DNA from: JASGMR01 sp963664675 | GTDB lineage: Bacteria; Thermotogota; Thermotogae; Petrotogales; Kosmotogaceae | NCBI GenBank assembly: GCA_963664675.2 | Contig: CAXXLB010000007.1 | Coordinates: forward strand, 248,001 to 312,000 | Reading direction: 5' to 3' | Length of the DNA: 64,000 nucleotides | In this document: positions 1-8,048 of the stretch, piece after piece | Position numbering within the stretch: position 1 is the stretch's first letter | Layout: each line of letters opens with the position of its first letter | Notes under the pieces: model-generated | The model's database searches: none | What the model was told of the DNA's origin: nothing | What the model saw: the letters and a program-made list of their open reading frames with translations, nothing else | Made by a program: the position numbers and the translations under genes

Positions 1-16
1 ACAGAGGTGGTTCTCA

Positions 17-430
17 GTGAAAAGATGGATCATTAAAATAAGCTTCGTCGCTGTAATTGTAGTGCTAGGAGTTTTACTTTTTTTCTTTGGAAGACAGCAC
101 GAAATCATAATCGAATATGGTGATATAAAAATTGGTGAAACTGAATACTCTATTGGAGAAGAATTATATATTGTAAAAATTGATAGTGAAAAAATAGAAA
201 TTCAAAATAAAACAAGTAAATTTTCCAGAAAAACAAGCACAGTAAAAACGGCAAAAATTGTAGGTCCCAATCATTCAATAGAAGTTTATAAAAATGATAT
301 TCTGGGAGAAACGATAAGAAAAGATAATTTCTCCGTTAAAATAAACAACAATTCAAAGATAAATCTTATTTCTTTTATAAATGGATTTGACGATTGGTAT
401 TCCCAGGAAAAAATGGTCTATGATGAATAA
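17..430 (+). CDS. Membrane-anchored hypothetical protein
   Basis: I do not recognise a characterised family; it may resemble the small DUF6672-type proteins, but this is a weak recollection. The 137-residue product has one strong N-terminal hydrophobic helix (about residues 5-25) after a basic start. A hydrophilic, Lys-rich, probably beta-rich extracytoplasmic part without cysteines follows. The GTG start is chosen because a GAGGTGG ribosome site lies just upstream at 4-10 and no better in-frame ATG exists. The gene ends inside the start region of the next gene (8-nt overlap), so the two are probably co-transcribed. The window begins just before it, so it may be the tail of a longer operon. 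Confidence 0.65.
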   Translation: MKRWIIKISFVAVIVVLGVLLFFFGRQHEIIIEYGDIKIGETEYSIGEELYIVKIDSEKIEIQNKTSKFSRKTSTVKTAKIVGPNHSIEVYKNDILGETIRKDNFSVKINNNSKINLISFINGFDDWYSQEKMVYDE

Positions 431-905
431 CAATACATATCATTTGATGAGAAAAGAAAGAGAAATAAAAGACAAAAAAATTATTGAGGAAATTATTCAG
501 AAATGTAAGTATATGACTTTAGCTTTATGTAAAAATAACCTTCCATACCTGATAACCTTGAGCTATGGTTATGACCATGAAAAGGGAGTATTGTATTTTC
601 ATAGTGCAAACGAAGGGAGAAAAATCGATTATCTGAGAGAAAATCCAAATGTTTATGGACAGATTCTCGTAGATGGAGGATATAATCATGGGAATTGTTC
701 GCATTTATACCGCACCTTAAATTTTACAGGAATATATAAAGAAGTGTCGGATGACAGGGAAAAAATAAAGGCACTTACCTGCATGATCAAAACTTTAGAA
801 AAAAATCCGGATTCTGTCTTGAAAGATCAGGTAATAGGTAAAAAAATTAATACTAAAATAGGAATCATAGAAAACCTTAAATTCAGTGCAAAGGGAAATT
901 TTTAA
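423..905 (+). CDS. Pyridoxamine 5'-phosphate oxidase family protein (NimA-like)
   Basis: This is a split-barrel flavin-binding protein of the NimA (5-nitroimidazole reductase-like) branch of the PNPOx superfamily, probably a cytoplasmic FMN-dependent oxidoreductase. The typical family opening MRKEREI is near residue 9. A CKYMTLAL strand is followed by YLITLSYGYD, and then the LYFHSANEGRKIDYLRENP core that lines the flavin site. An open frame extends upstream to 381, but the ATG pair at 420/423 follows an AGGAAA stretch and gives the usual family length of about 160 residues. It overlaps the upstream gene by 8 nt. The physiological substrate is unknown; family members reduce nitroimidazoles or bind haem or flavin. 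Confidence 0.85.
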   Translation: MNNNTYHLMRKEREIKDKKIIEEIIQKCKYMTLALCKNNLPYLITLSYGYDHEKGVLYFHSANEGRKIDYLRENPNVYGQILVDGGYNHGNCSHLYRTLNFTGIYKEVSDDREKIKALTCMIKTLEKNPDSVLKDQVIGKKINTKIGIIENLKFSAKGNF

Positions 906-964
906 AGAAAATGTAAAGACCAGGATCTATAATATAAAACAAAAGAATTAATGGGGGGTATACA

Positions 965-2119
965 ATGACAATTCTATTTAAAAAAGCAAAAATTTATCCG
1001 ATTACCGATGAATGTTTCGTGGGCGACTTACTCGTTAAAGATGGCAAGATAGCTTCCATAGGGCAGAATATCTATTCCGGGGCCTCCGAAGTTATCGATG
1101 CTTCGGGCAAATACATTTTCCCGGGATTTATAGATGCTCATTCACACATAGGAATATATGAAGAGGAAGTCGGAGGACAATACGGAGACGGGAATGAAAT
1201 GACTAATCCCGTAACTCCTGAAGTTAGTGTTGTTGACGCATTTTATCCAAATGACCCATCTATAAAAAGAGCTCTGTCCGGAGGAGTAACGACTGCAATG
1301 GTCCTGCCTGGAAGTGCAAATCCAATAGGCGGTCAGGGAGCAATTTTCAAATTTAAAAACATTCCAATCGTTGATAAAATGGTTATTAAAAAATTGGCAG
1401 GTCTAAAAATGGCAACCGGTGAAAATCCGAAAAGAGTTTATGGAATTGAAAAAAAACAGATGCCACTGACAAGATTGGGAATTGCATCCATCATAAAAGA
1501 TTTTTTTATCAAAGTACAAAACTACAAACTAAAAAAAGAAAAGGCCGAGAGTGAGGGAATTCCATTTTCAGATGTTAATCCTCAGATGGAAGTTGGATTA
1601 AAAGTTTTAAATAAAGAAATCCCGGCAAGAATACACGCTCACAGAATGGATGATATTTTGACAGCTGTCAGAATAGCTGAAGAATTCGATTTCAAAGTAA
1701 TAATAGAACATGCCACAGAAGGATATAAAATTGCCGATTTTCTCAAAGAAAAAAATATTCCCGTGGTGTTGGGTCCGTTATTCGGTTTCAGAACAAAACT
1801 GGAGCTCAAGGACATGACATTCGAAGCTATAAAAATTATCAATGAAAAGGGGATACTCGCGGCCATGATGTGTGATCATCCGGTAATTCCTCTTGAATCA
1901 ACAACAATACAATTGGGAACAGCGTTGAGATACGGGGCAAATGAAGAGAATCTATTAAAAATGATCACAATTAATCCAGCTAAAATTCTGGGTATTGATG
2001 ACAGAGTAGGTTCGTTAGAACCAGGTAAAGATGCTGACTTCTCCATATGGTCCGGACATCCATTTGAATTCAGATCTCAAGTGGAAAGCGTTTTTATTGA
2101 AGGCGAAAAAGTGTTATAA
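965..2119 (+). CDS. Amidohydrolase (imidazolonepropionase-like)
   Basis: This is a cytoplasmic metal-dependent hydrolase of the amidohydrolase superfamily (COG1228-like), 384 residues, of normal length. The composite beta-sandwich N-terminus ends at PGFIDAHSH, giving the metal ligands His59 and His61. Further ligand candidates are His224/His226 (RIHAHR), His249 (IIEHATEGY) and Asp304 (MMCDHP). The C-terminal strand pair LEPGKDADFSIWSGHPFE is the standard closing motif. A strong GGGGGG ribosome site sits at about 952-957. It is followed by an intrinsic terminator, so it ends a transcription unit. The substrate cannot be deduced; imidazolonepropionase itself is unlikely without other hut genes nearby. 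Confidence 0.85.
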   Translation: MTILFKKAKIYPITDECFVGDLLVKDGKIASIGQNIYSGASEVIDASGKYIFPGFIDAHSHIGIYEEEVGGQYGDGNEMTNPVTPEVSVVDAFYPNDPSIKRALSGGVTTAMVLPGSANPIGGQGAIFKFKNIPIVDKMVIKKLAGLKMATGENPKRVYGIEKKQMPLTRLGIASIIKDFFIKVQNYKLKKEKAESEGIPFSDVNPQMEVGLKVLNKEIPARIHAHRMDDILTAVRIAEEFDFKVIIEHATEGYKIADFLKEKNIPVVLGPLFGFRTKLELKDMTFEAIKIINEKGILAAMMCDHPVIPLESTTIQLGTALRYGANEENLLKMITINPAKILGIDDRVGSLEPGKDADFSIWSGHPFEFRSQVESVFIEGEKVL

Positions 2120-2139
2120 AAGTTTTTTAAATAAAATAA

Positions 2140-2175
2140 AACGACTTGTTTTGGTAAAAAACAAGTCGTTCTTTT
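2140..2175 (+). terminator. Intrinsic terminator after the amidohydrolase
   Basis: A perfect 12-bp inverted repeat pairs 2140-2151 with 2159-2170 around a 7-nt loop and is followed by a short T-rich run. It lies 20 nt beyond the stop codon. Confidence 0.85.
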
Positions 2176-2199
2176 ATAGTATACTTTATAAAAAATAAA

Positions 2200-2544
2200 A
2201 TGAATAAGTTCATCCGTAAACATAATTTATATTTAGAAAAAATCAAAATCGAAAACATTACCCCAGAAATCATAAAATATCACGACAAACAGATAAGATG
2301 GCTTCAACATGAAAGATTAGTTCATTTGCTCGTGATGTTATTCGTGATGCTTATTTATGCTGTGGTTACAATATTTCTTGTATTTTTCCCATCTATTGGA
2401 GTATTGTTGTTATGGTTTGGATTAACTCCTCTTTTAATAGCATATATAATGCACTATTTCAAATTAGAAAATACCGTTCAAAAATGGTATACGATATACA
2501 ATGATTTTTACATGGGACTGCTTTCAAAAAATGAAAAAAAATAG
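2200..2544 (+). CDS. Small two-helix membrane protein
   Basis: The 114-residue hypothetical protein has a charged N-terminal third with a basic amphipathic stretch. Two closely spaced membrane helices follow (about residues 43-64 and 67-88), then a short polar tail. I recognise no catalytic motif. It lies 14 nt into the coding region of the following polymerase gene, so the two are read from one transcript. A small membrane protein next to a Y-family polymerase is an arrangement I recall from Firmicutes, but the functional link is unknown. Confidence 0.6.
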   Translation: MNKFIRKHNLYLEKIKIENITPEIIKYHDKQIRWLQHERLVHLLVMLFVMLIYAVVTIFLVFFPSIGVLLLWFGLTPLLIAYIMHYFKLENTVQKWYTIYNDFYMGLLSKNEKK

Positions 2545-3727
2545 AGTAATAGCGGTTGTTGATTGTAATAACTTTTTTGTCAGTTGCGAAAGGCTTATAA
2601 AACCAAATTTAAAGAAATTTCCTGTTATTGTTCTTTCAGGCAATGACGGTTGTGTTGTTTCACGTTCAAATGAAGCAAAAAAATTAAATATACCAATGGG
2701 AATCCCATATTTTGAAATAAAAAACATCGCTGAAAAAGCCGGAGTAAAGGCCATTTCTTCGCATCATAATTTTTATAATAAGATTTCAAAAAAAATAATG
2801 ACATTTCTAAACAATAAATTTTGTAATTTTGATATTTACTCAATAGATGAAGCGTTCGCAGATATGACCAGTATGAAAAATATCAATTATATCAATTATT
2901 GTAGAAGTGTCAGAAAAGATATCTACAAATATATAGGAATTCCTGTTTCTATAGGAATTTCCAAAACAAAAACTCTTGCAAAATTAGCTATTAATAAAGC
3001 AAAAAAAAATGTAAAATATGAAGGTGTTTATTATATAAATAATCCGGTATATAACTACGATTACTTTAAATCACTTGAAATTTCAAAAGTTTGGGGAATA
3101 GGACCAAGACTGAAGAAAAGGCTGAATGAATTTAACATCAAAAGCATTCATGATTTCATAACCAGCGATGAACTTTTCATAAAGAAAAAATTTGGAATTC
3201 CGCTTTTAAAAACTTTATACGAACTTAAAGGTTTCAGTTGTATAAATACAGATAGCCATGAAACACCAAAAAGTATAAGCAGATCAACCTCCTTTTCCAA
3301 CAGCATAAGAACCATTGATGAACTCAAAATAAAAATGACATATTTTATTTCTGAAGCGGCCTATAATATGAGAAGAAAAAATATGAAAACAAAATTAATG
3401 ACATTATTTGTCGCCAGAAAAAATCATGGAAATGATAAAGAATATGTAAAATATGATTTTTCCGATCATAAATTCATCACTGCAACCAACGATACATTCA
3501 ATCTCGTCAAAGTAGGGGAAAAACTTTTATGTTCTTTATACAGAAAAAATGAGCTTTATAAAAAATTAGGCATTATTTTCTCCGATTTGCAAAAAGAAAC
3601 CTCTTTACAATACTCTATATTCGATATTTTCGAATCCGACAACAAAATCAAGAAAGTCAATAACATAATTGATAATATAAATGATAAATATGGATATGGA
3701 ACGCTCAGAATAGGAACCTGTGATTGA
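2531..3727 (+). CDS. Y-family DNA polymerase (UmuC-like)
   Basis: This translesion polymerase of the UmuC/DinB family would copy damaged DNA in the cytoplasm. The product has 398 residues, close to UmuC length. The palm motifs are VVDCNNFFVSCE near residue 10 (catalytic Asp11) and YSIDEAF (Asp106, Glu107). A helix-hairpin-helix follows (KVWGIGPRLKKRL), and the C-terminal little-finger region is complete. The ATG at 2531 is chosen because family proteins start just before the first catalytic Asp; an open frame upstream to 2501 adds no conserved residues. It overlaps the preceding membrane-protein gene. No UmuD-type gene or LexA-like box is evident nearby, so how it would be activated is unclear. 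Confidence 0.9.
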   Translation: MKKNRVIAVVDCNNFFVSCERLIKPNLKKFPVIVLSGNDGCVVSRSNEAKKLNIPMGIPYFEIKNIAEKAGVKAISSHHNFYNKISKKIMTFLNNKFCNFDIYSIDEAFADMTSMKNINYINYCRSVRKDIYKYIGIPVSIGISKTKTLAKLAINKAKKNVKYEGVYYINNPVYNYDYFKSLEISKVWGIGPRLKKRLNEFNIKSIHDFITSDELFIKKKFGIPLLKTLYELKGFSCINTDSHETPKSISRSTSFSNSIRTIDELKIKMTYFISEAAYNMRRKNMKTKLMTLFVARKNHGNDKEYVKYDFSDHKFITATNDTFNLVKVGEKLLCSLYRKNELYKKLGIIFSDLQKETSLQYSIFDIFESDNKIKKVNNIIDNINDKYGYGTLRIGTCD

Positions 3728-3791
3728 AAGCGATAAAACATAGAAATATCTGATGCTATATAATTGATGAATGAAAAAACGAAAAATCTAT

Positions 3792-3822
3792 AAAAAAGGG
3801 AGCCATAATGACTCCCTTTTTT
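3792..3822. terminator. Bidirectional terminator between polymerase gene and tRNA-Trp
   Basis: A GGGAG/CTCCC stem (3798-3802 with 3812-3816) is flanked by A6 on the left and T6 on the right. It can therefore stop transcription from the polymerase gene on plus and from the tRNA on minus. The tRNA 3' CCA lies 2 nt beyond it. Confidence 0.8.
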
Positions 3823-3823
3823 C

Positions 3824-3899
3824 TGGCACGCAAGGAGGGACTTGAACCCCCAACCTACGATTTTGGAGACCGCCGCTCTACCAATTGAGCCACTTGCGT
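3824..3899 (-). tRNA. tRNA-Trp (CCA anticodon)
   Basis: Read on the minus strand, the cloverleaf is complete. The 7-bp acceptor stem is ACGCAAG with CTTGCGT. The D-arm is GCTC/GAGC, and the anticodon stem is GCGGT/ATCGT around loop CTCCAAA, giving anticodon CCA. The T-arm is GGGGG/CCCTC with loop TTCAAGT. The discriminator base is G and the 3' CCA is genome-encoded (3824-3826). The G discriminator fits tryptophan identity. Confidence 0.96.
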
Positions 3900-3990
3900 T
3901 TACCTCTTGAATTATAGAGTATTTTTAACTCTTTTTCAAGTACCAAAGTTGGGAAAAAATCAGATTACATTTGAAACGATTAATATCTAT

Positions 3991-5439
3991 TTAAATTATG
4001 AAAAATTTCAAATAAGTCACCAAAAATGCAATAAAAGAAATGTAAATCAAAAGAGCATTGTCTAACCTTTCTAATCTATTGTCCAAAGGTTTTATCTTAT
4101 TTTTCACTAAAAAATAAATGCCTATTCCTGTGGCAATTATAAAAATTGTAACCTGTATATCTGAGAGAGTAAAAAACCTTATGCCAATATAGAATATTAT
4201 AGAAACTAATAAATAATATGCTATATTTCTTCCGGGAATAAATTTTCCTTTTCCCTCTTTTGAGTAACCAAGAAAAATGAACTTTGAAAAACTGATAACA
4301 GTTCCTATAGATGCAATAGAAAGAATCACGAACCCCGGTGTGGAACAATGAATAAACAATTCATGTTTCGAGACATAACCATCCGTTAGGGGAAATCCCA
4401 TGATCGCTAATGATCCGATTATCAATGGAATATAGTCTGTCTTCGCTATCTTTCCCTTCATTTCTTTATAATTGAGTATTCCTGTTCTCTCATAAATATT
4501 TCCAACAACTATAAAAAGCAAACTCTTAAAAATCGCATGATTGAAGGCATACTCCGCCCCGTAAATATTCGGTACTGCAAACATGAATCCCACTTGCGAT
4601 AATGTATGATATGCAAGAATTCTTTTAACATTCTTGGCATTTATTGCAAAAACAACACCTACTATCGCACTTATCCATCCTACGATTACGTAGATATTTT
4701 CCAGCCATTGAAAAGATTCATATTGCAAAAATCTGATGGCCAAATAAACCTGTATTTTGACAATTACACCCGAAAGTATTGCCGATACTTCGGTCGGTGC
4801 TTTTGAATGTGCATCCGGTAACCATAACGAGAGAAAGAATAATCCTGATTTTACCGATAATCCTCCGAATATCAGTAATGCTGAAAACTCATCGGCCATA
4901 TTCAATGCTTCAAAGGAAAATGTTCCTGTGTTCGTATATACAATTCCTATTCCGAGTAAAAAAACGTTAAATCCAAACGAAGAAATCAGCAGATATTTCA
5001 ACGAAGCCCAGATCTGAGCTCCTTTCTTTTGAAAAACTATCAGAATAAAAACACATATAGAAGCAAGTTCAACCGAAACAAAAACATTAAAAAGATCCCT
5101 TGACACGAATATTGAGTTCAATGCCCCGTAAAGTATCGATATCAATGAATAAAAAAATCCCGGATAATTTTTACTCAGAGAATTGAAAATAACCGCAGAG
5201 AATACGATGAGCGCAGCGATTAAAAACATCTCCGTCATTTGATCATATCCAACAGTTATTCCTAAATCACCCCAATTGCTCAACACATATTGAAAATTCT
5301 CTCCTCTGTAATGAATGATCAGCAATAAGTTGAATATTAAATAGATGAAAGAAATGGCTATATTAAATTTTCTATATTTTCTAAAGATCAGCTGAATAGT
5401 TCCTATAAAAATCGGTAATAAAACCATTAATGGAATCAA
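3991..5439 (-). CDS. mrpD: Antiporter subunit D (MrpD/MbhH type)
   Basis: This is the proton-pumping antiporter-like membrane subunit of the multisubunit Na+/H+ antiporter, homologous to NuoL/M/N. The 482-residue product is almost entirely transmembrane, with about 14 helices. The conserved block LPDAHSKAPTEVSAILSG, with the following KIQVYLAIRF helix, is the signature of the proton-conducting half-channel. It is the last gene of the Mrp run and starts inside the stop of mrpC (ATGA overlap). It is the only NuoL/N-like antiporter subunit here, because the large MrpA N-terminal domain is absent, as in the archaeal Mbh-type Mrp module. Confidence 0.9.
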   Translation of the reverse strand: MIPLMVLLPIFIGTIQLIFRKYRKFNIAISFIYLIFNLLLIIHYRGENFQYVLSNWGDLGITVGYDQMTEMFLIAALIVFSAVIFNSLSKNYPGFFYSLISILYGALNSIFVSRDLFNVFVSVELASICVFILIVFQKKGAQIWASLKYLLISSFGFNVFLLGIGIVYTNTGTFSFEALNMADEFSALLIFGGLSVKSGLFFLSLWLPDAHSKAPTEVSAILSGVIVKIQVYLAIRFLQYESFQWLENIYVIVGWISAIVGVVFAINAKNVKRILAYHTLSQVGFMFAVPNIYGAEYAFNHAIFKSLLFIVVGNIYERTGILNYKEMKGKIAKTDYIPLIIGSLAIMGFPLTDGYVSKHELFIHCSTPGFVILSIASIGTVISFSKFIFLGYSKEGKGKFIPGRNIAYYLLVSIIFYIGIRFFTLSDIQVTIFIIATGIGIYFLVKNKIKPLDNRLERLDNALLIYISFIAFLVTYLKFFII

Positions 5440-5804
5440 TGCTCGTTCTCCCTTTGAAAGATTTCCTCCAGACTTCTGACATCAAGAGTGTGATAACGAT
5501 TATAAAGCATGATAGTGAAAACAAGTGAGAGACATAATAAAGCGAAACCGATTACTATTCCTGTTATTATAACGGCCTGAGGAACAGGATCTGCATATTG
5601 TCCTTCAACAAATGGAATTGAAGTTATAATAGGAGGAACAGTACCCGATAAAGCCGAAATACCAACATAAAAAAGAGTCACCGATGTTTCCACAACACCG
5701 AGAGATATTATTTTTTTGATCATATTTGGATTTATTACCATTCCAATAAAACCAATTGCAAAACTTGCAAGTGAAATATAAACCACGAATTCTCCGGGAT
5801 TCAT
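5436..5804 (-). CDS. mrpC: Antiporter subunit C (MrpC/MbhG type)
   Basis: A 122-residue NuoK-like membrane protein with three helices. The first stretch SLASFAIGFIGM is followed by MIKKIISLGVVETSVTLFYVG, matching the NuoK/MrpC core. The loop FVEGQYADPVPQAVIITGIVIGFA is the family hallmark before the last helix. It is coupled by 4-nt overlaps to both neighbours. It acts as a non-catalytic membrane subunit of the cation/proton antiporter. Confidence 0.9.
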   Translation of the reverse strand: MNPGEFVVYISLASFAIGFIGMVINPNMIKKIISLGVVETSVTLFYVGISALSGTVPPIITSIPFVEGQYADPVPQAVIITGIVIGFALLCLSLVFTIMLYNRYHTLDVRSLEEIFQRENEH

Positions 5805-6481
5805 AGAGTACCTCTCCTTTTTACAAAATCATTTGACATTTTCCAGGAACCCGCAAAAACTTTAAAACCTATGAGCAAGTTTAACAAAGGTATTAATGCA
5901 CCGCTGAAAAGACTTCCGAATTCTTGTCCCTGCGATATTTCTCTCAAAAAATCCCCGGAAAAAACCGTATATATCATGATGGTTACAATTATTAAAAATG
6001 AAATATTGGATATTTCTTCGATTTTATATTTAACAAGAGTATTATTTGTTTTATTATAGTTCGCAGAAATCGCGTACAGAACTATCCCGCTGGCGAGCAC
6101 AACTCCTCCCCCAAAACCTCCTCCTGGGGACAAATGACCATAAAGAACTATATAAACGAATAAAGTAATAGATGTTGCAGACAAAAATATACTGTAAATA
6201 TGTGAAGCCGAAATAAGTGTTTGTTTTTTTAAGGAATGAACCTTTTCATTTTTTAATATAAAATTTACTCCGACAGCCGCAAGCGAAAATAAAACAACTT
6301 CAAATATAGTATCATATATTCTGGTTTCAAGATAAATAGCCGTTATTGTATTCGGTATATTTACTCTCAGCATAATATTTTCAATGTTCATATTGGTATT
6401 ATTCGCCTTTTCAAGATCAATCAGGAAAAAGGACATTATTATAATGTAAACAATTATTATTACAGAAAAAATTTTTTTCAA
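5801..6481 (-). CDS. Antiporter subunit: MbhE-like plus MrpB (MbhF) in one chain
   Basis: The 226-residue membrane protein combines two modules. The N-terminal ~100 residues resemble the MbhE/MrpA C-terminal piece, with NTITAIYLETRIYDTIFEVV followed by a helix. The remainder is MrpB/MbhF, with the glycine-rich YGHLSPGGGFGGG loop near residue 115 and two later helices. In archaeal Mbh operons these are two genes (mbhE, mbhF), whereas in bacterial Mrp the first part belongs to MrpA. The gene overlaps both neighbours by 4 nt. Confidence 0.85.
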   Translation of the reverse strand: MKKIFSVIIIVYIIIMSFFLIDLEKANNTNMNIENIMLRVNIPNTITAIYLETRIYDTIFEVVLFSLAAVGVNFILKNEKVHSLKKQTLISASHIYSIFLSATSITLFVYIVLYGHLSPGGGFGGGVVLASGIVLYAISANYNKTNNTLVKYKIEEISNISFLIIVTIMIYTVFSGDFLREISQGQEFGSLFSGALIPLLNLLIGFKVFAGSWKMSNDFVKRRGTL

Positions 6482-7176
6482 AAAAATCTCTCCACTATTT
6501 TTATTAGTTCACCGTTTTTTTGTAAATCATCCAGCTCTTCTTTCAACAATTCATAAAGATCTTTCGATTTAGAAGAGAATGAAATAATATATTTCGCCTT
6601 TGAGTGTGGTTTGCTGAAATTAATTATTTTGTTCTTCATAAAATTTTTATACGATGCATAATCAAGATATTCATCATCGATCTTAAAAATAAATGTGTCC
6701 AGATAAGGTAATTTGATCGTCCTTTCCGTATCAAAATCATCCTCTATTAATCCTCCAACGAGAATATCAATTTTTCTGTCATGAATATGCTTTTTTCCTT
6801 CTTCTATGGATTTAAATTCTTTTAAATTTATAGAGAATCCTGAAAGTTTTTCAAATCTTTTTATTATTTCCCATTCAATCCCTTCAAATTTTCCGTGAGT
6901 TTCTTTGAACATAAATGGTTTTTGAACATATCCAACAACAATATTCCTCTGTTTTCTTATGGCCATTATGTAAACCAGTACCACCAGGGTGACTCCAACG
7001 GTAAATTGAGTCAATGCAACATCAGGAGCTCCTAATAAAAGCATTATCAGCGATGAAAACAAACCAAGTAATCCAAACCAAATTATACTGTCGAAATTCG
7101 ATTTTTTTAAAATCACAGAAATTCCCGAGAACAAAAATGCCCCTGATAATATTATTATCATAATGAATAAAATCAT
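6478..7176 (-). CDS. DUF4040 (MbhD) membrane domain fused to a solute-binding-protein-like domain
   Basis: Residues 1-75 form three membrane helices with LLGAPDVALTQFTVGVTL, the DUF4040/MbhD signature that forms part of MrpA in most bacteria. From about residue 80 the chain continues as a domain resembling family 3 solute-binding proteins: VGYVQKPFMF, then GIEWEIIKRFEKLSGF, KIDILVGGLI, TERTIKLPYLDTFIF, and a C-terminal amphipathic helix. This part is about 150 residues, shorter than the ~220 usual for the family, so the second lobe looks reduced. The basic RKQR after helix 3 suggests by the positive-inside rule that the domain faces the cytoplasm. The gene is 1 nt from mrpG and overlaps the next gene by 4 nt. 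A role in gating or ligand sensing is inference. Confidence 0.8.
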   Translation of the reverse strand: MILFIMIIILSGAFLFSGISVILKKSNFDSIIWFGLLGLFSSLIMLLLGAPDVALTQFTVGVTLVVLVYIMAIRKQRNIVVGYVQKPFMFKETHGKFEGIEWEIIKRFEKLSGFSINLKEFKSIEEGKKHIHDRKIDILVGGLIEDDFDTERTIKLPYLDTFIFKIDDEYLDYASYKNFMKNKIINFSKPHSKAKYIISFSSKSKDLYELLKEELDDLQKNGELIKIVERFF

Positions 7177-7177
7177 A

Positions 7178-7453
7178 TTACTTTTCCTTTTTAGTTTTTA
7201 AAATAGATCTGGCGATCACATGCGTTAGAACTGTTCCAGATACTATGAGTATAAACATTATTGTTATTCCCTCAAAAACCGTCAAATATTTGTTAAGAAT
7301 TGCATATACAACCAACAAATTCAATCCAACTGTATCCGATATACCTATAAAATGAAGTGAATCGATAACATTCTTCGATATCAGAGCTTTTATCGTCCCT
7401 CCCAGTATTAAAAAAACACCACCGATAACCAGTATATATGATATTATATTCAT
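7178..7453 (-). CDS. mrpG: Antiporter subunit G (MrpG/MbhC type)
   Basis: A 91-residue protein with three helices. The conserved stretch KNVIDSLHFIGISDTVGLNLL follows the first helix and is diagnostic for MrpG. It ends in a basic cytoplasmic tail. It is coupled to mrpF by a 4-nt overlap. It is a structural membrane subunit of the Na+(or cation)/H+ antiporter. Confidence 0.88.
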   Translation of the reverse strand: MNIISYILVIGGVFLILGGTIKALISKNVIDSLHFIGISDTVGLNLLVVYAILNKYLTVFEGITIMFILIVSGTVLTHVIARSILKTKKEK

Positions 7454-7695
7454 TCTTTTGCCCCCAAGAAATATGCGGCAATTATTGTGCCGCCTGAACT
7501 GAGAAATAAAAATATAATTAATATGGACGATAAATACTGCGCATTGATCAAATCTTCCAAAAATATGAGTAATATAACTAATTTCGTTGCAATAGAAGAA
7601 TAGCCTATTAAAATTTTCCAGGAATCATTCTTGTTCATATAAAAAAACATGATTATAGTAGCGACTAAAATTGAGAATAAAATAATATAAATCAT
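7450..7695 (-). CDS. mrpF: Antiporter subunit F (MrpF/MbhB type)
   Basis: An 81-residue protein with three helices. The pattern IGYSSIATKLVILLIFL after the first helix and the final FLSSGGTIIAAYFL match MrpF. It lies between mrpE and mrpG with 4-nt overlaps on both sides, the canonical E-F-G order. Confidence 0.85.
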   Translation of the reverse strand: MIYIILFSILVATIIMFFYMNKNDSWKILIGYSSIATKLVILLIFLEDLINAQYLSSILIIFLFLSSGGTIIAAYFLGAKE

Positions 7696-8048
7696 TTTTT
7701 TGATACCTTATGAATTATCAAGTGATCATATTCTTTCGTGACGACTACCTCCTCAGGTGTAAAATTTATATTCACCACTTGAGAAAATTCCTCATCTTCT
7801 TTTTCGGGGGCTTTTTTATCAATAATTGTAAAATAATTTTTTGTTAAAATCATTTTAAATGCCTGATATAAAACTTTTGGTATAGACACTACAAGTTTCA
7901 ACACAAATTTTAATGTAAAAAAATTCGGATACATCATGTATCCAATAACCTGTACGAAAACCGATACGGAAATCCCAAGAAAAACATTTGCTATATTTAT
8001 TTCCGGAGAAATCGAAAACCACATTAAAATAGAAAAAACAAATATCAT
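7692..8048 (-). CDS. mrpE: Antiporter subunit E (MrpE/MbhA type)
   Basis: The 118-residue MrpE-like protein has two N-terminal helices. A re-entrant or amphipathic segment follows (KLVVSIPKVLYQAFKMIL), then a soluble C-terminal domain with VNINFTPEEVVVTKEYDHLIIHKV. It is shorter than typical MrpE (~160 residues) but close to archaeal MbhA. It is the first antiporter gene of the run, and its start overlaps the stop of the radical SAM gene by 4 nt. Confidence 0.85.
   Translation of the reverse strand: MIFVFSILMWFSISPEINIANVFLGISVSVFVQVIGYMMYPNFFTLKFVLKLVVSIPKVLYQAFKMILTKNYFTIIDKKAPEKEDEEFSQVVNINFTPEEVVVTKEYDHLIIHKVSKK

Noticed and set aside
3991..8048. Complex I or membrane-bound hydrogenase operon
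   Set aside because: No NiFe hydrogenase, NuoB/C/D/H/I-like or ferredoxin subunits accompany the antiporter genes.
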